Numbered from the stretch's first letter, positions 16,611-25,336 are shown. The stretch: 33,663 nucleotides of DNA from Victivallales bacterium (GCA_016936495.1 JAFGXT010000127.1:1-33663); one strand, 5' to 3'. Notes: generated by a model from the sequence alone, not told the origin. Translations and numbers: made by a program.

Positions 16611-17714
16611 TTAATTTACGATAGCTACTTTTATACCTTTCATCGCCACATTAGTCTCCAGCGCCTCACTTATCTCATCGAGCTTGAAACGATGAGTTAT
16701 AAGTTTTTCCATCGGCAAGCCTATACTGGTAGCGCGTTTAAGAAAGTAAAAGGTAGTCGGGTAATCCTGCGGCGTATAAACCCAGGATCCCACAGCGGTA
16801 ACCTCTTTATTGCACAGGTCGAAATGATGATTAATGACACTTTCGCCACCATCCATGAAAAATCCGACCTCACATAAGCCTCCGCCGCGTTTGACCAGCT
16901 TCCAGGCACTGGCTCCGGCTTTACCCACTCCGGTGCATTGGAAAACAAAATCAGCGGCGAAACCGTTATTATGGCTTTTAATTCCTTCCAGCATGGAATC
17001 AAAACTTTCAAACGCGCTGAAATTGAAAGTATGAGAAGCACCCATCTCTCTGGCAAGTTCAAGACGAGTGTCATTGCCATCCACCGCAATGATGTTTTCA
17101 ATGCCCAAAGTACGCAATACCGACATAACCATAAGTCCTATCGGACCGCACCCCTGAACCAGCACCACCGTATTGAATTTTAGCAATCCAGTGGTTTTAG
17201 CGCGCTCTACAGCATGAACCGCGACCGCCGCTGGTTCGACAAGAATACGCTGATCCAGAGTCATCGAACTTACATTGAAAACAGTGGAACCGGGACGAAT
17301 CAAGATATATTCGGCAAAATATCCGTTCAGATGAATATCATCATCGGGAAAAAGCCCGTAAACACCGCAATTCTCACACAGGTTAGTACGCGCCGGAGTA
17401 TTTTTGCAAGCGTCGCATTTTCCACAGGGAATAATACAGGTTACGACTTTATCGCCCACCGCAAGCGGTTTGCCGGCGGTATCAGAGCTGATATTTTTAC
17501 CCATTGCCACGATTTCGCCAGTACCTTCGTGCCCGAGCACGACCGGGCACAAACCAAAGGGATCGCGTTTATATTCATGTCCATCCGTACCACATATACC
17601 GCATGCTTCCACTTTTACAAGAATATCGTCATCCCCGATCGCGGGTATGGGAAATTCCTTCATCTCGATTTTTCCGGGAGCAATAAGAACCGCCGCCCTT
17701 GCCATCTTATCCAT
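16611..17714 (-). CDS. Zinc-dependent alcohol/polyol dehydrogenase (MDR family)
   Basis: 367 residues; cytoplasmic NAD(P)-dependent dehydrogenase of the threonine/sorbitol dehydrogenase type. Visible: catalytic zinc ligands C41 in CGICGTD and H62-E63 in LGHEGTGEIV; structural zinc cysteines C97, C100, C103 and C113 in the CGKCDACKNT...NLC loop, with a two-residue insertion before the fourth; and Rossmann motif VQGCGPIGLM. Start at 17714 has AGGAGA eight bases upstream. It lies 66 bases after the aldolase gene on the same strand and is followed by a strong terminator, so it is the second gene of a two-gene operon. With an aldolase it likely handles a deoxysugar or polyol product. The substrate is not identifiable from sequence. 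Confidence 0.9.
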   Translation of the reverse strand: MDKMARAAVLIAPGKIEMKEFPIPAIGDDDILVKVEACGICGTDGHEYKRDPFGLCPVVLGHEGTGEIVAMGKNISSDTAGKPLAVGDKVVTCIIPCGKCDACKNTPARTNLCENCGVYGLFPDDDIHLNGYFAEYILIRPGSTVFNVSSMTLDQRILVEPAAVAVHAVERAKTTGLLKFNTVVLVQGCGPIGLMVMSVLRTLGIENIIAVDGNDTRLELAREMGASHTFNFSAFESFDSMLEGIKSHNNGFAADFVFQCTGVGKAGASAWKLVKRGGGLCEVGFFMDGGESVINHHFDLCNKEVTAVGSWVYTPQDYPTTFYFLKRATSIGLPMEKLITHRFKLDEISEALETNVAMKGIKVAIVN

Positions 17715-17735
17715 AGTAAATATCTCCTGATTACA

Positions 17736-17766
17736 GGTGTTTCGTTACAATTGGAAACGGAACACC
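17736..17766. other. Long inverted repeat between aldolase and dehydrogenase genes
   Basis: GGTGTTTCGTT (17736-17746) and AACGGAACACC (17756-17766) are complementary over 11 bp with one T-G pair and a 9-base loop. The repeat lies entirely in the 66-bp spacer, about 14 bases upstream of the dehydrogenase ribosome binding site. With no T-run on either side it is not a terminator. An mRNA processing or stability element, or a regulator dyad, are alternatives. Confidence 0.7.
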
Positions 17767-17780
17767 GCATTGTTTTTAGA

Positions 17781-19070
17781 TTATACCGGCAGTTTAAACG
17801 CTTCTATAAGCTCGCTGACTTGTTCTTCGGTAATCGGGTGCAACCCGCCCAGCCGGGTGGCTGAAAGCAAACTGGTTGCGGTAAATTCCGCTACTTCAAG
17901 CCTGTCGAACGCCTGCAACATGGAACTGGCGGCAACGATAAGGCAGTCATTCTGCACCAGGACGACCGGAGAAGATGGAGAGAGCAGCTCAGACACCGCG
18001 CCGGGATTATCATAATGCTCCACACACGAGATAGCAGGAATATCGCGCAACATAATATAGCTTTCAGGAATAGTACGCGTATCAGGCGCGATTCCGGTTA
18101 CTCCAAACGCCATTATATTCGGCGGCTTGGCGATAATAAGCGCCTCGATCCAATCATGTTTCGCGTATATATCACGGCAGAAACCGGCGGCACGGCTATT
18201 CCGCTTGCCCATCTCCCGATAGCCATCCTGAACCAGTACCAAATCCCCGGGCAATACGTTCAGACGATCAAAACCGGTAGGAGTGATTAAAAAACTGTTA
18301 CCAGATACACGCGTGGAAAAAGTCCCGCCGGTACTGTATGCCAGCATCTGACTATAAGAACGGTTAATGAATTTAACCATTTCAGAACGCAATTCACATT
18401 CACGCGGAGAATGTCCGGCGGGAATAAATTCCGGCAACTCAGGATTACGAACACAGGACTTGCGAATCGTACTCTCCTCCAGCGGACGTGGAATGCCGAG
18501 CGCCTCCGCCTTGATCTGAATACGCGCCAGATAATCAAGGGTCTCAAAGCGAATAAAGGCTTCAAGTAAATTAGCTCCCGCCGTTACAGTACCGTGATTC
18601 TCCAACAGAATGCAGTTTGCCCCCTCGGCAAAAACCTTGGAGACGGCGTCACCAAGCTTCTGACTGCCGGGAACTTCATAAGGAGCAAAGCCTATATCAC
18701 CACATATCTCATGCGCCATGGGCAGCAAATCAATATTGGGGACGCGGCTGGCTATACTGAAAGCTACCAGTGCGGAAGGATGCGCGTGAAGAATCGCCTT
18801 GACGTCAGGACGGAGTTCATAAATCGAACGGTGAAAGGGAAATTCACTGGAAGGGTTATGAATGCCTTCCGTACTGCCGTCAGGCTTGACTTTTATTATA
18901 TCCTGTGCCGTAAGTGTGCCTTTATCCACACCGCCAGGACTTATCCAAATATTGCCGTCGCTGTCCATTATGGACAAATTTCCACCAGAAGTCGTCGTCA
19001 TGCCGTAACCATACAAGCGCTTCATTATAGAAGCGATTATATCTCTTGGATGCATAAGTGCCAGTTTCAT
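17781..19070 (-). CDS. Double-domain class II aldolase/adducin protein
   Basis: 429 residues made of two class II aldolase domains. The first (about 1-200) has a complete active site: TSGGNLS, catalytic-type E76, zinc ligands H95 and H97 in ILHAHPSA, and H159 in LENHGTV. These are as in L-fuculose- or L-rhamnulose-phosphate aldolases, which cleave sugar phosphates to DHAP and lactaldehyde. The second (about 230-429) keeps the fold signature STGGTFS and ITPTGFD. By my alignment it has Arg293 at the Glu position, Ile313 and Lys315 at the His pair, and Asp375 at the third His, so it cannot bind zinc in the usual way. AAGGAA precedes the ATG. Divergent from a RhaR/RhaS-like AraC gene and upstream of a dehydrogenase, it suggests deoxysugar catabolism. 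The substrate remains open. Confidence 0.9.
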   Translation of the reverse strand: MKLALMHPRDIIASIMKRLYGYGMTTTSGGNLSIMDSDGNIWISPGGVDKGTLTAQDIIKVKPDGSTEGIHNPSSEFPFHRSIYELRPDVKAILHAHPSALVAFSIASRVPNIDLLPMAHEICGDIGFAPYEVPGSQKLGDAVSKVFAEGANCILLENHGTVTAGANLLEAFIRFETLDYLARIQIKAEALGIPRPLEESTIRKSCVRNPELPEFIPAGHSPRECELRSEMVKFINRSYSQMLAYSTGGTFSTRVSGNSFLITPTGFDRLNVLPGDLVLVQDGYREMGKRNSRAAGFCRDIYAKHDWIEALIIAKPPNIMAFGVTGIAPDTRTIPESYIMLRDIPAISCVEHYDNPGAVSELLSPSSPVVLVQNDCLIVAASSMLQAFDRLEVAEFTATSLLSATRLGGLHPITEEQVSELIEAFKLPV

Positions 19071-19163
19071 AAATTATTTCCTTAAAAATACGTTTACATC
19101 AATCCTTTGTTTTTCACGAAGGAGCATTAGATATAAAAATACTCTATTAATGATCTTTCCGCC

Positions 19164-19192
19164 TTGACACAAGCGACAAAGAATAGCATAAT
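19164..19192 (+). promoter_or_regulatory. Promoter of the second araC-type gene
   Basis: TTGACA (19164-19169, perfect) and CATAAT (19187-19192, five of six) have a 17-base spacer and lie 31 bases before the ATG at 19224. GGAG follows seven to eight bases before the start. The opposite-strand promoter of the aldolase operon should be in the same 153-bp gap, but I see no convincing boxes, which fits activator dependence. Confidence 0.78.
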
Positions 19193-19223
19193 AACGACAT
19201 AGACATTTTATTCGGAGATAAAA

Positions 19224-20090
19224 ATGGCAAACACATACCAATTCAAACATACAGGGCTTCCAATTATAGTGATTCACGATGCTCCGGAACTGCCAATAGG
19301 CAAATCCGAGTTGACCATGCTGGTGATGATCCAAAAAGGCAAAGCGGTGCATGTAGTAAACAATCAAAGCTTTCCGGTATCGGCTGGAGACGTGTTTGTA
19401 ATCAACAGCAAACTCAATCACAGCTTCAAGCAGATAGACGCGCTTACGCTGATTTCGGTTGTCTTTGATCCGGTGGAGCTGAATATGGACAAGTGGGACA
19501 TTGGTGATCTACCTGGATTCCGTCCGCTTTTTCTGCTGGAACCAGAATATCATGAGCCACGTAGATATACAGGGCGTCTGGAGCTGAACGGCAATGAAAT
19601 GCGCAAGACCCAATCGATAATAACCAGACTGGAAGATGAGATAAACAATAAAAATCCCGGATTCAAAATGGACGCCAAAGCCATTTTTACCCGATTACTG
19701 ATATATCTGTCCCGCTGCTATCAGGACAGCGCCAGGACAAACCCGCACACAATGTCCTTGATGAGAGTGGCAAAAGCAATTGAATATCTGGACAAACATT
19801 TCCTTGATGACATAAACTATCACGAACTAAGTCATATCGCCGGAATGTCTCAACGTCACTTCCAGCGGGTTTTTCGTCATGCTCTGGATTGCGGCGCGCG
19901 GCAATATGTAATACGCTTGAGAATACGCAAAGCCATGCAGATGCTGCGTGAAACCGCGCTGTCTGTTTCGGAAATAAGCTTTGAATGCGGCTTTGAAGAC
20001 TCGAACTATTTCAGTCGCATGTTCAGGAAATATTCAGGCTCCACCCCTTTAAAGTATCGTCAGGTGGAGTCTGAAATCAATTCTGCTTAA
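19224..20090 (+). CDS. AraC-family regulator, RhaR/RhaS-like
   Basis: 288 residues. The cupin sensor domain (about 1-140) has the GDVFVINSKLNHSFKQ segment and the DLPGFRPLFLLEP stretch seen in RhaS/RhaR-type regulators. The C-terminal AraC domain (about 185-280) has INYHELSHIAGMSQRHFQRVFR and VSEISFECGFEDSNYFSRMF, ending STPLKYRQ. It is divergent from the aldolase-dehydrogenase operon, which it probably activates in response to the pathway sugar. Its stop codon shares bases 20087-20090 (TTAA) with the stop of the convergent membrane protein gene. Family assignment is secure; the inducer is inferred. Confidence 0.93.
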   Translation: MANTYQFKHTGLPIIVIHDAPELPIGKSELTMLVMIQKGKAVHVVNNQSFPVSAGDVFVINSKLNHSFKQIDALTLISVVFDPVELNMDKWDIGDLPGFRPLFLLEPEYHEPRRYTGRLELNGNEMRKTQSIITRLEDEINNKNPGFKMDAKAIFTRLLIYLSRCYQDSARTNPHTMSLMRVAKAIEYLDKHFLDDINYHELSHIAGMSQRHFQRVFRHALDCGARQYVIRLRIRKAMQMLRETALSVSEISFECGFEDSNYFSRMFRKYSGSTPLKYRQVESEINSA

Positions 20091-20899
20091 AAAGGATGTC
20101 TCTGGCTCTGACTTTGGCGCTGACGCTGAGCTTTGACTTTGGGTTCTTCCAGATACAGCGAATACCAGTCATCGCCAAGTCCGGCATTGGAGAAATGTTT
20201 GGGTTGATTATTGACCAGCATCTCCCAGTTACGGGCAATGGTCTCATCGGAGGTCTTCGCTTTGCCTTCAATAAGGACTTTCAAAGCCTCGTCGAGTTTA
20301 TCCTGTTTCACCAGTATCCAGGAGTATAAGGCATAGAGCAAAGTGGCGTTGGCGCCTTTGAGCTTTTTGCGCTTCTTTTCAAATACCTTATCAATGCCTT
20401 CCTGATTTTTCTTGTACATACGCGCCATTTTTATAGCCACAGCACGACCGTCAAAATAAAGTGCGCGGGGTATCAATTTATCCACCTGATCAAACTCCCG
20501 GAGCTGATAATGGTAGATCATTTTCATAGTGTTTATCTGCCTGGCAAACAAAAACTGCCATTTGCTCAGCGGGCGCATTTCATCAATTTTCTCCAGCACC
20601 TTACGCAAATGAGCATTCTGCTCTTTCTCCAACTGCTGTTGCATAAGTTTGGGATTGCCCTGAGGCTTGCGTTGAAACATCTGGATCTTACGGTTAATAC
20701 TTTTCTGTGCTTCGGTCATTATCTCCTGAATATTCAGATTTATCTTGTTGACCTTTTTTCTGACGATCAAACCGATGACGATCTGAATGGCGACCATTGA
20801 CGCCAGACCGAAAATAGTCCCCCATATATAACCCCACTGTGATGTGGATAAAGTTCCGATGATAAATCCAGTTACCAACGCGATAAAAAGTGTCAGCAT
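20087..20899 (-). CDS. Hypothetical membrane protein with helical cytoplasmic domain
   Basis: No family recognised; 270 residues. Two adjacent hydrophobic segments (about 2-20 and 26-46) anchor it in the inner membrane. A basic, Gln/Lys-rich coiled-coil-like stretch follows (about 48-110), then a helical region (about 115-230) whose periodicity, for example LLYALYSWILVKQDKLDEALKV, resembles TPR-like helices. The C-terminus is an odd low-complexity run (QRQRQSQSQR). AAGGAG precedes the ATG. It is the third gene of the ffh operon, 25 bases after the GAF-like gene. A link to protein insertion is possible but rests only on position. Confidence 0.75.
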   Translation of the reverse strand: MLTLFIALVTGFIIGTLSTSQWGYIWGTIFGLASMVAIQIVIGLIVRKKVNKINLNIQEIMTEAQKSINRKIQMFQRKPQGNPKLMQQQLEKEQNAHLRKVLEKIDEMRPLSKWQFLFARQINTMKMIYHYQLREFDQVDKLIPRALYFDGRAVAIKMARMYKKNQEGIDKVFEKKRKKLKGANATLLYALYSWILVKQDKLDEALKVLIEGKAKTSDETIARNWEMLVNNQPKHFSNAGLGDDWYSLYLEEPKVKAQRQRQSQSQRHPF

Positions 20900-20924
20900 A
20901 AATACTCCTTGAAAATTTATTTTT

Positions 20925-21788
20925 TTAGCAATCCATGTCAGATAACGCTTTTTCTATAAGCTCCTGACTTTTTTCTATTGTATCGACAAGTTGATCCACG
21001 GTAAGCTCTTCCGAGACAGCCAGCGAATTCAACATATGTTTAAGATTTATAAGCGCCTCTTTGGTATCATGGCGGTATTCAGCATGGACTTCACGCGTCT
21101 TACGTGCCGCCAGAGCCAGCCCGATATGCCCGCCGCAAAGCTCAAGTAATGCCGACGCCAACGGCGACAGATTCTTGTCTTTATAAGAACTTATTATCAT
21201 AAACCCGGTAATCTTTTCCCCGTCCTGAACCGGAGAATAACCGATTCTGAAAATATCCTCGGCATCCATCCACTCCACCAGCGGAGAATCGGCTCTCTGA
21301 GCCAGCGACAACAGCTTATTCCACTCCAGCGACATTTTATCGGCTGAAAAACAACTTGTCCAATAGCTCTCCACCTCAGTCGGCGGAGGCGAAAGGTATC
21401 CACGGCTGACCATCGGCAAAAACTTTCCGGGATGTTCCGGATCAATTATCAGTAGACTTACCGCGTCAAAATTCAACGATTTTACCAGTATATGCAAATA
21501 ATCGACAACATCTACCAGCTCCCACCTACCCACAGATATCTTACTGCACACATCCTGATAATTATTCAGTTGCAATTTCATACTGCTAAGACTTTTATCC
21601 AAATACTCCTGAAGATTTACCGATTTGGCCTTCTTCGGATTTGCAGGCAGACTCTGGGTTCTTTCTGACAAGTTTGCACTGCTGCCGCTTGAAGACATCC
21701 GGGGCATAACCTGATGCTTCTGCGTCCTGACGTCCTTAGGCAGTTTAATCTTTACTTTGCCGGTTCCATCAAAGCTGTTCTCGTCCAT
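20925..21788 (-). CDS. GAF-like domain protein in the ffh operon
   Basis: 287 residues, cytoplasmic. The N-terminus (about 1-65) is Ser/Lys-rich and probably disordered. Residues about 95-240 read as a GAF-type sensor fold: LVKSLNFDAVSLLIID, FLPMVSRGYL, VQDGEKITGFMIISS and LSPLASALLELCGGHIGLAL, the latter typical of the closing GAF helix. A helical C-terminal tail follows. There is no kinase, cyclase or DNA-binding output. GGAG is seven to eight bases before the ATG, 36 bases downstream of ffh. Why a possible sensor would be co-transcribed with the signal recognition particle protein is unclear. The domain call is moderate and no ligand can be named. Confidence 0.72.
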   Translation of the reverse strand: MDENSFDGTGKVKIKLPKDVRTQKHQVMPRMSSSGSSANLSERTQSLPANPKKAKSVNLQEYLDKSLSSMKLQLNNYQDVCSKISVGRWELVDVVDYLHILVKSLNFDAVSLLIIDPEHPGKFLPMVSRGYLSPPPTEVESYWTSCFSADKMSLEWNKLLSLAQRADSPLVEWMDAEDIFRIGYSPVQDGEKITGFMIISSYKDKNLSPLASALLELCGGHIGLALAARKTREVHAEYRHDTKEALINLKHMLNSLAVSEELTVDQLVDTIEKSQELIEKALSDMDC

Positions 21789-21824
21789 ATGGAAACTCCA
21801 GAGTTATTGTTAACAATGTTAAAA

Positions 21825-23279
21825 TCACTTCTTTTTACGTTTCTTCTTTTTTGACGGCGTAAAATTACAGCCACGCGCCATAGAGCCTCTGAGCCCGCCG
21901 ATCCCGCCTGAGGCTGCAGCCATAGCAGCGGCATCCATAGAAGGCATTTCGCCTCCCCTGCCTAGTCCGCCCAGCCCGCCCATACCGGAAAGCATCTTCC
22001 CGAAAATTCCGGTTTTCTTCATCATTTTACGCATCTGATTAAAATGTTTTATCAGTTGTGAGACCTGTTCCAAGGTAGTGCCGCTACCTTTGGATATTCG
22101 TTTCCGGCGCGGCAGATTAATCAGTTCCGGCTCAGCTCTTTCCTGTTTGGTCATAGAACAGATTATCGCCTCCATACGCGAAAATTCTTTCACGTTTACA
22201 AGCCCGCTGAGTTCTTTACCGCCGGGAAGAAATTTAAGCATGGATTCCAGACCGCCGAGTTTGGATATCTGGCGCATCTGAGATAGAAAATCATTAAAAT
22301 CAAACTCATTGCGTTTAAGCTTCTCCAGCTGCTTCTGTGCTTCCTTTTCGTCGATCTCCTCCGCAGCCTTCTCCACCAGAGAAACAACGTCCCCCATACC
22401 GAGGATACGCGACGCCATGCGTTCGGGATAGAATATATCAAAATCCTGGACTTTTTCACCCAACCCAACAAATTTGATCGGGCATCCGGTTACTTTTCTA
22501 ATAGAGAGAGCGGCGCCGCCGCGGGCATCTCCGTCCAGTTTTGTAAGTACAATACCGGTAAGTCCCAAGGCGTTATTAAAATGTTCCGCCACCGATACAG
22601 CTTCCTGTCCCAATGCCGAATCCGCCACCAGCAATATCTCATTGGCACGGGAAATCTGACTTACCTGAACTAACTCCTGAACCATGGATTCATCTATCTG
22701 CAAACGTCCGGCGGTATCGATAATCACCACATCCATACGCTCTGCAATGGCATGATCGACCGCGTTTCTGGCAATCGCCGCAACGTTCATATTGCCACGT
22801 TCGGTATATACCGGAATTTCTACTTCACGTCCCAGTACTTCCAACTGATCGATCGCCGCCGGACGGTATACGTCCCCAGCGACGAGCAGCACTTTCTTCT
22901 TATCTTTTTTCAGCCGGGCGGCAAGCTTGGCGGATGAAGTAGTCTTTCCTGAACCATGCAATCCCACCATCATTATAACGCTGGGATTGGAACTCAGATC
23001 AAGTCCTGCTTCGCTTTCGCCCATCAACTCGACCAGACGGTCATTGACGATTTTAACCAACTGCTGTCCAGGCGTAACGCTTCGTAGCACGTTCGAACCC
23101 AGACAGTCTTCCTTGACGGCGGCGACGAAATCCTTGACGATATTTATATTCACATCCGCGTCAAGCAGAGCCATGCGTATTTCACGCAGGGTTTCGGTCA
23201 TATTGGATTCGCTCAGACGCGCCTGCCCGCGAAGCCGTTTAAAGGTATCCTGGAGTTTATCACTTAAAGAATCAAACAT
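21825..23279 (-). CDS. ffh: Signal recognition particle protein Ffh
   Basis: 484 residues; GTPase of the signal recognition particle that, with 4.5S RNA and FtsY, targets nascent membrane proteins. N domain (about 1-90); G domain with P-loop GLHGSGKTT (106-114), AGDVYRPAAIDQL, IIDTAGRLQ, LTKLDGDARGGAAL and FVGLGEKVQDFDIF; methionine-rich M domain (about 325-450) containing RRKRISKGSG and HFNQMRKMMKKTG. The C-terminus is Gly/Met-rich and ends in a strongly basic Lys/Arg tail (KKKKRKKK), longer than in E. coli. It is the first gene of a three-gene operon with the GAF-like and membrane proteins, in place of the common ffh-rpsP order. A perfect -10 box lies upstream. The identification is secure. 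Confidence 0.97.
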   Translation of the reverse strand: MFDSLSDKLQDTFKRLRGQARLSESNMTETLREIRMALLDADVNINIVKDFVAAVKEDCLGSNVLRSVTPGQQLVKIVNDRLVELMGESEAGLDLSSNPSVIMMVGLHGSGKTTSSAKLAARLKKDKKKVLLVAGDVYRPAAIDQLEVLGREVEIPVYTERGNMNVAAIARNAVDHAIAERMDVVIIDTAGRLQIDESMVQELVQVSQISRANEILLVADSALGQEAVSVAEHFNNALGLTGIVLTKLDGDARGGAALSIRKVTGCPIKFVGLGEKVQDFDIFYPERMASRILGMGDVVSLVEKAAEEIDEKEAQKQLEKLKRNEFDFNDFLSQMRQISKLGGLESMLKFLPGGKELSGLVNVKEFSRMEAIICSMTKQERAEPELINLPRRKRISKGSGTTLEQVSQLIKHFNQMRKMMKKTGIFGKMLSGMGGLGGLGRGGEMPSMDAAAMAAASGGIGGLRGSMARGCNFTPSKKKKRKKK

Positions 23280-23297
23280 TATCTATTGCAACCTCGT

Positions 23298-23303
23298 ATT
23301 ATA
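23298..23303 (-). promoter_or_regulatory. -10 box of the ffh operon
   Basis: TATAAT on the minus strand (23303-23298), 18 bases upstream of the ATG codon at 23279. The -35 region is poor (GGAACA-like). The leader would be very short. Confidence 0.4.
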
Positions 23304-23352
23304 ACTGATATTAACAACCTGTTCCCCTTGTATCTTAACAAATGCCGCACTT

Positions 23353-23407
23353 ATGACTGTTTTGCGGTTGATTTAACTATAATGCAGAGTTAAATTAGCA
23401 GCTCTGC
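23353..23407 (+). promoter_or_regulatory. Possible ilvD leader: short peptide and overlapping hairpins
   Basis: A seven-codon frame at 23353-23376 would encode MTVLRLI, with four branched-chain residues. It is followed by GCAGAG (23384-23389) pairing with CTCTGC (23402-23407), and by a competing small hairpin AGCA/TGCT inside it. A perfect TATAAT at 23378-23383 instead suggests transcription may start downstream of the peptide. No ribosome binding site precedes the peptide. The two readings conflict, so this is only a pointer. Confidence 0.25.
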
Positions 23408-23490
23408 TGAGTTCTACAAGACTAAAGATTTACTTAATATAGCAGTGATTTTTTAAACTTGAAATAATTCTAACAAGAAAAAGGTGAAAA

Positions 23491-25164
23491 ATGCGCAGTG
23501 ACATCATGAAAAAGGGCGTCGAGAGAGCCCCTCATCGTTCTCTTATGCTTGCAACCGGAATAAAAAAGGAAGATATAGACAAACCTTTTATCGGGGTATG
23601 CAACTCCTATACTAACATTGTACCGGGGCACTGTCACCTCAAAGAAGTCGGCGAGATTATCTGCGAAGAGATAAGAAAAGCCGGAGGTGTTCCATATGAA
23701 TTCAACACTATAGCTATTTGCGACGGTATTGCCATGGGTCATGCTGGCATGAAATACTCTCTGCCAAGTCGTGAACTTATCGCCGACACAGTCGAATCCA
23801 TGGGTAAGGCGCATCCTTTTGACGCTATGATCTGCATTCCCAATTGTGACAAGATCGTTCCTGGCATGCTCATGGGCACAATGCGCTTGAACATCCCAAC
23901 CATTTTCGCCTCAGGCGGACCTATGGCGGCGGGCAAAAACAAAAGCGGCAAAGCTTTGGATCTGATCTCCGTATTCGAAGGCATCGGCGAACTTAAAGTC
24001 GGAAAAATAGACGAACCTCAGTTGGAAGAGTTGGCTTGTTCAAGCTGCCCCACGCCGGGATCATGTTCCGGCATGTTCACCGCCAACAGTATGAACTGTC
24101 TCTGTGAAGCTCTCGGTTTGGCACTGCCCGGCAATGGTTCATTGCTGGCAATCCAGCCCGAACGCCGCGAACTATGGAAATCAGCGGCGCGCAAAGCGGT
24201 AAAAATGGCGCTTGCCGGGGGACCACTCCCCAAAGATATAGCCACCAAGACCGCATTCCACAACGCACTGGCTCTGGACATGGCGATGGGCGGCAGCACC
24301 AATACCGTACTCCACACTCTGGCCGTAGCCAATGAAGCAGGCGTTGAGCTGGATTTAAAAGATCTTGACACAATCAGCCGCAAGACGCCCAACATCTGTA
24401 AAGTATCTCCATCCAGCGCCTACCATATGGAAGACGTTCACGCCGCGGGCGGCATAAGCGCAATCCTCAAAGAAATCAGCCGCAAAGAAGGTCTGATCGA
24501 CCAATCTGCGCTCAGTGTGGCGGAAGGAACTCTGGCTGAAGTCATCGCCAAAGCGTCCGAGCCCGACGGCGTGATTATCCGCAAACTGGACAACGCGTAT
24601 TCCAAAGACGGCGGACTTGCCATTCTGTTCGGGAATCTCGCGGAGAACGGTTGTGTGGTAAAAACCGCCGGAGTTGCTCCGGCAATGATGGAACATCGCG
24701 GTCCAGCGGTGATATTTGAGAGTCAGGAAGACGCCTGTGAAGGCATTCTTGCCGGAAAGGTCAAAGAAGGCGACGTGGTGATTATCCGTTACGAAGGTCC
24801 AAAGGGTGGACCAGGAATGCAGGAAATGCTCGCGCCAACCAGCTATATAATGGGACGCGGACTAGGCGAAAAAGTCGCCCTGATTACTGACGGACGTTTT
24901 AGCGGCGGCACTCGCGGCGCCTGCATCGGACATGTAAGCCCGGAAGCGGCGGCAGGCGGCGTAATCGGCCTGATCGAGCCGGGCGACATGATCTCAATCA
25001 GCATTCCTGAGCGCAAAATAGAATTGGAAGTATCCGATGAAGTTCTGGCCGAACGCCGCAAAACATGGACGCCACGTGAGCCTAAGATAACCACCGGCTG
25101 GCTGGCAAGATACGCCATGTGCGCAACCAGCGCGGATACCGGCGGTATACTCAGAGCAAAATAA
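23491..25164 (+). CDS. ilvD: Dihydroxy-acid dehydratase IlvD
   Basis: 557 residues; iron-sulfur dehydratase converting 2,3-dihydroxy-3-methylvalerate and 2,3-dihydroxyisovalerate to the keto acids in isoleucine, valine and leucine synthesis. Motifs: N-terminal [69 protein letters not shown] and [19 protein letters not shown], with cluster-type cysteines in the [16 protein letters not shown] and [13 protein letters not shown] segments, plus [13 protein letters not shown] and a C-terminal [10 protein letters not shown]. Full family length. AAGGTGA precedes the ATG. It is monocistronic: promoter region upstream and terminator-like hairpin downstream, with no other ilv or leu genes in the window. 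Confidence 0.97.
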   Translation: MRSDIMKKGVERAPHRSLMLATGIKKEDIDKPFIGVCNSYTNIVPGHCHLKEVGEIICEEIRKAGGVPYEFNTIAICDGIAMGHAGMKYSLPSRELIADTVESMGKAHPFDAMICIPNCDKIVPGMLMGTMRLNIPTIFASGGPMAAGKNKSGKALDLISVFEGIGELKVGKIDEPQLEELACSSCPTPGSCSGMFTANSMNCLCEALGLALPGNGSLLAIQPERRELWKSAARKAVKMALAGGPLPKDIATKTAFHNALALDMAMGGSTNTVLHTLAVANEAGVELDLKDLDTISRKTPNICKVSPSSAYHMEDVHAAGGISAILKEISRKEGLIDQSALSVAEGTLAEVIAKASEPDGVIIRKLDNAYSKDGGLAILFGNLAENGCVVKTAGVAPAMMEHRGPAVIFESQEDACEGILAGKVKEGDVVIIRYEGPKGGPGMQEMLAPTSYIMGRGLGEKVALITDGRFSGGTRGACIGHVSPEAAAGGVIGLIEPGDMISISIPERKIELEVSDEVLAERRKTWTPREPKITTGWLARYAMCATSADTGGILRAK

Positions 25165-25183
25165 CTTACTCGACTTTCAGCGT

Positions 25184-25217
25184 CCGCCGTTTTCCGGCGG
25201 CGGGCGCATTTTAGTTT
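25184..25217 (+). terminator. Terminator-like hairpin after ilvD
   Basis: CCGCCG (25184-25189) and CGGCGG (25195-25200) form a 6-bp GC-only stem 19 bases after the ilvD stop. A GC-rich tail and then a short T-rich stretch (25209-25217) follow. The distance between stem and T-run makes it weaker than a canonical terminator. Confidence 0.5.
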
Positions 25218-25282
25218 AAATATCTGTTTTATTGGGTATATCTGTATCTTGAAAAAGCATAATATTCTGCTAGATTAGATAT

Positions 25283-25302
25283 TCAGGTATAGTATAACCT
25301 GA
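25283..25302. promoter_or_regulatory. Dyad overlapping a possible pilT promoter
   Basis: TCAGGT (25283-25288) and ACCTGA (25297-25302) are perfect inverted arms around an 8-base AT-rich centre that includes most of a -10-like TATAGT (25288-25293). Another possible promoter is TTGAAA (25249-25254) with TAGATT (25271-25276). The element ATTCAGGT recurs once more at about 25411. The bound regulator is unknown. Confidence 0.45.
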
Positions 25303-25336
25303 TGTTTGAATTTTGTTTTGCGACAGGACAAAGTAT

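Noticed and set aside
18406-18423. 18-base exact match to 1840-1857 in the mnmG downstream hairpin
   Set aside because: One copy is inside conserved aldolase coding sequence; there are no flanking repeats or mobile-element features, so chance or shared composition is the likeliest explanation.
23280-23490. 4.5S/SRP RNA gene next to ffh
   Set aside because: No long hairpin with the GGAA/GNRA-type SRP core was seen in this gap.
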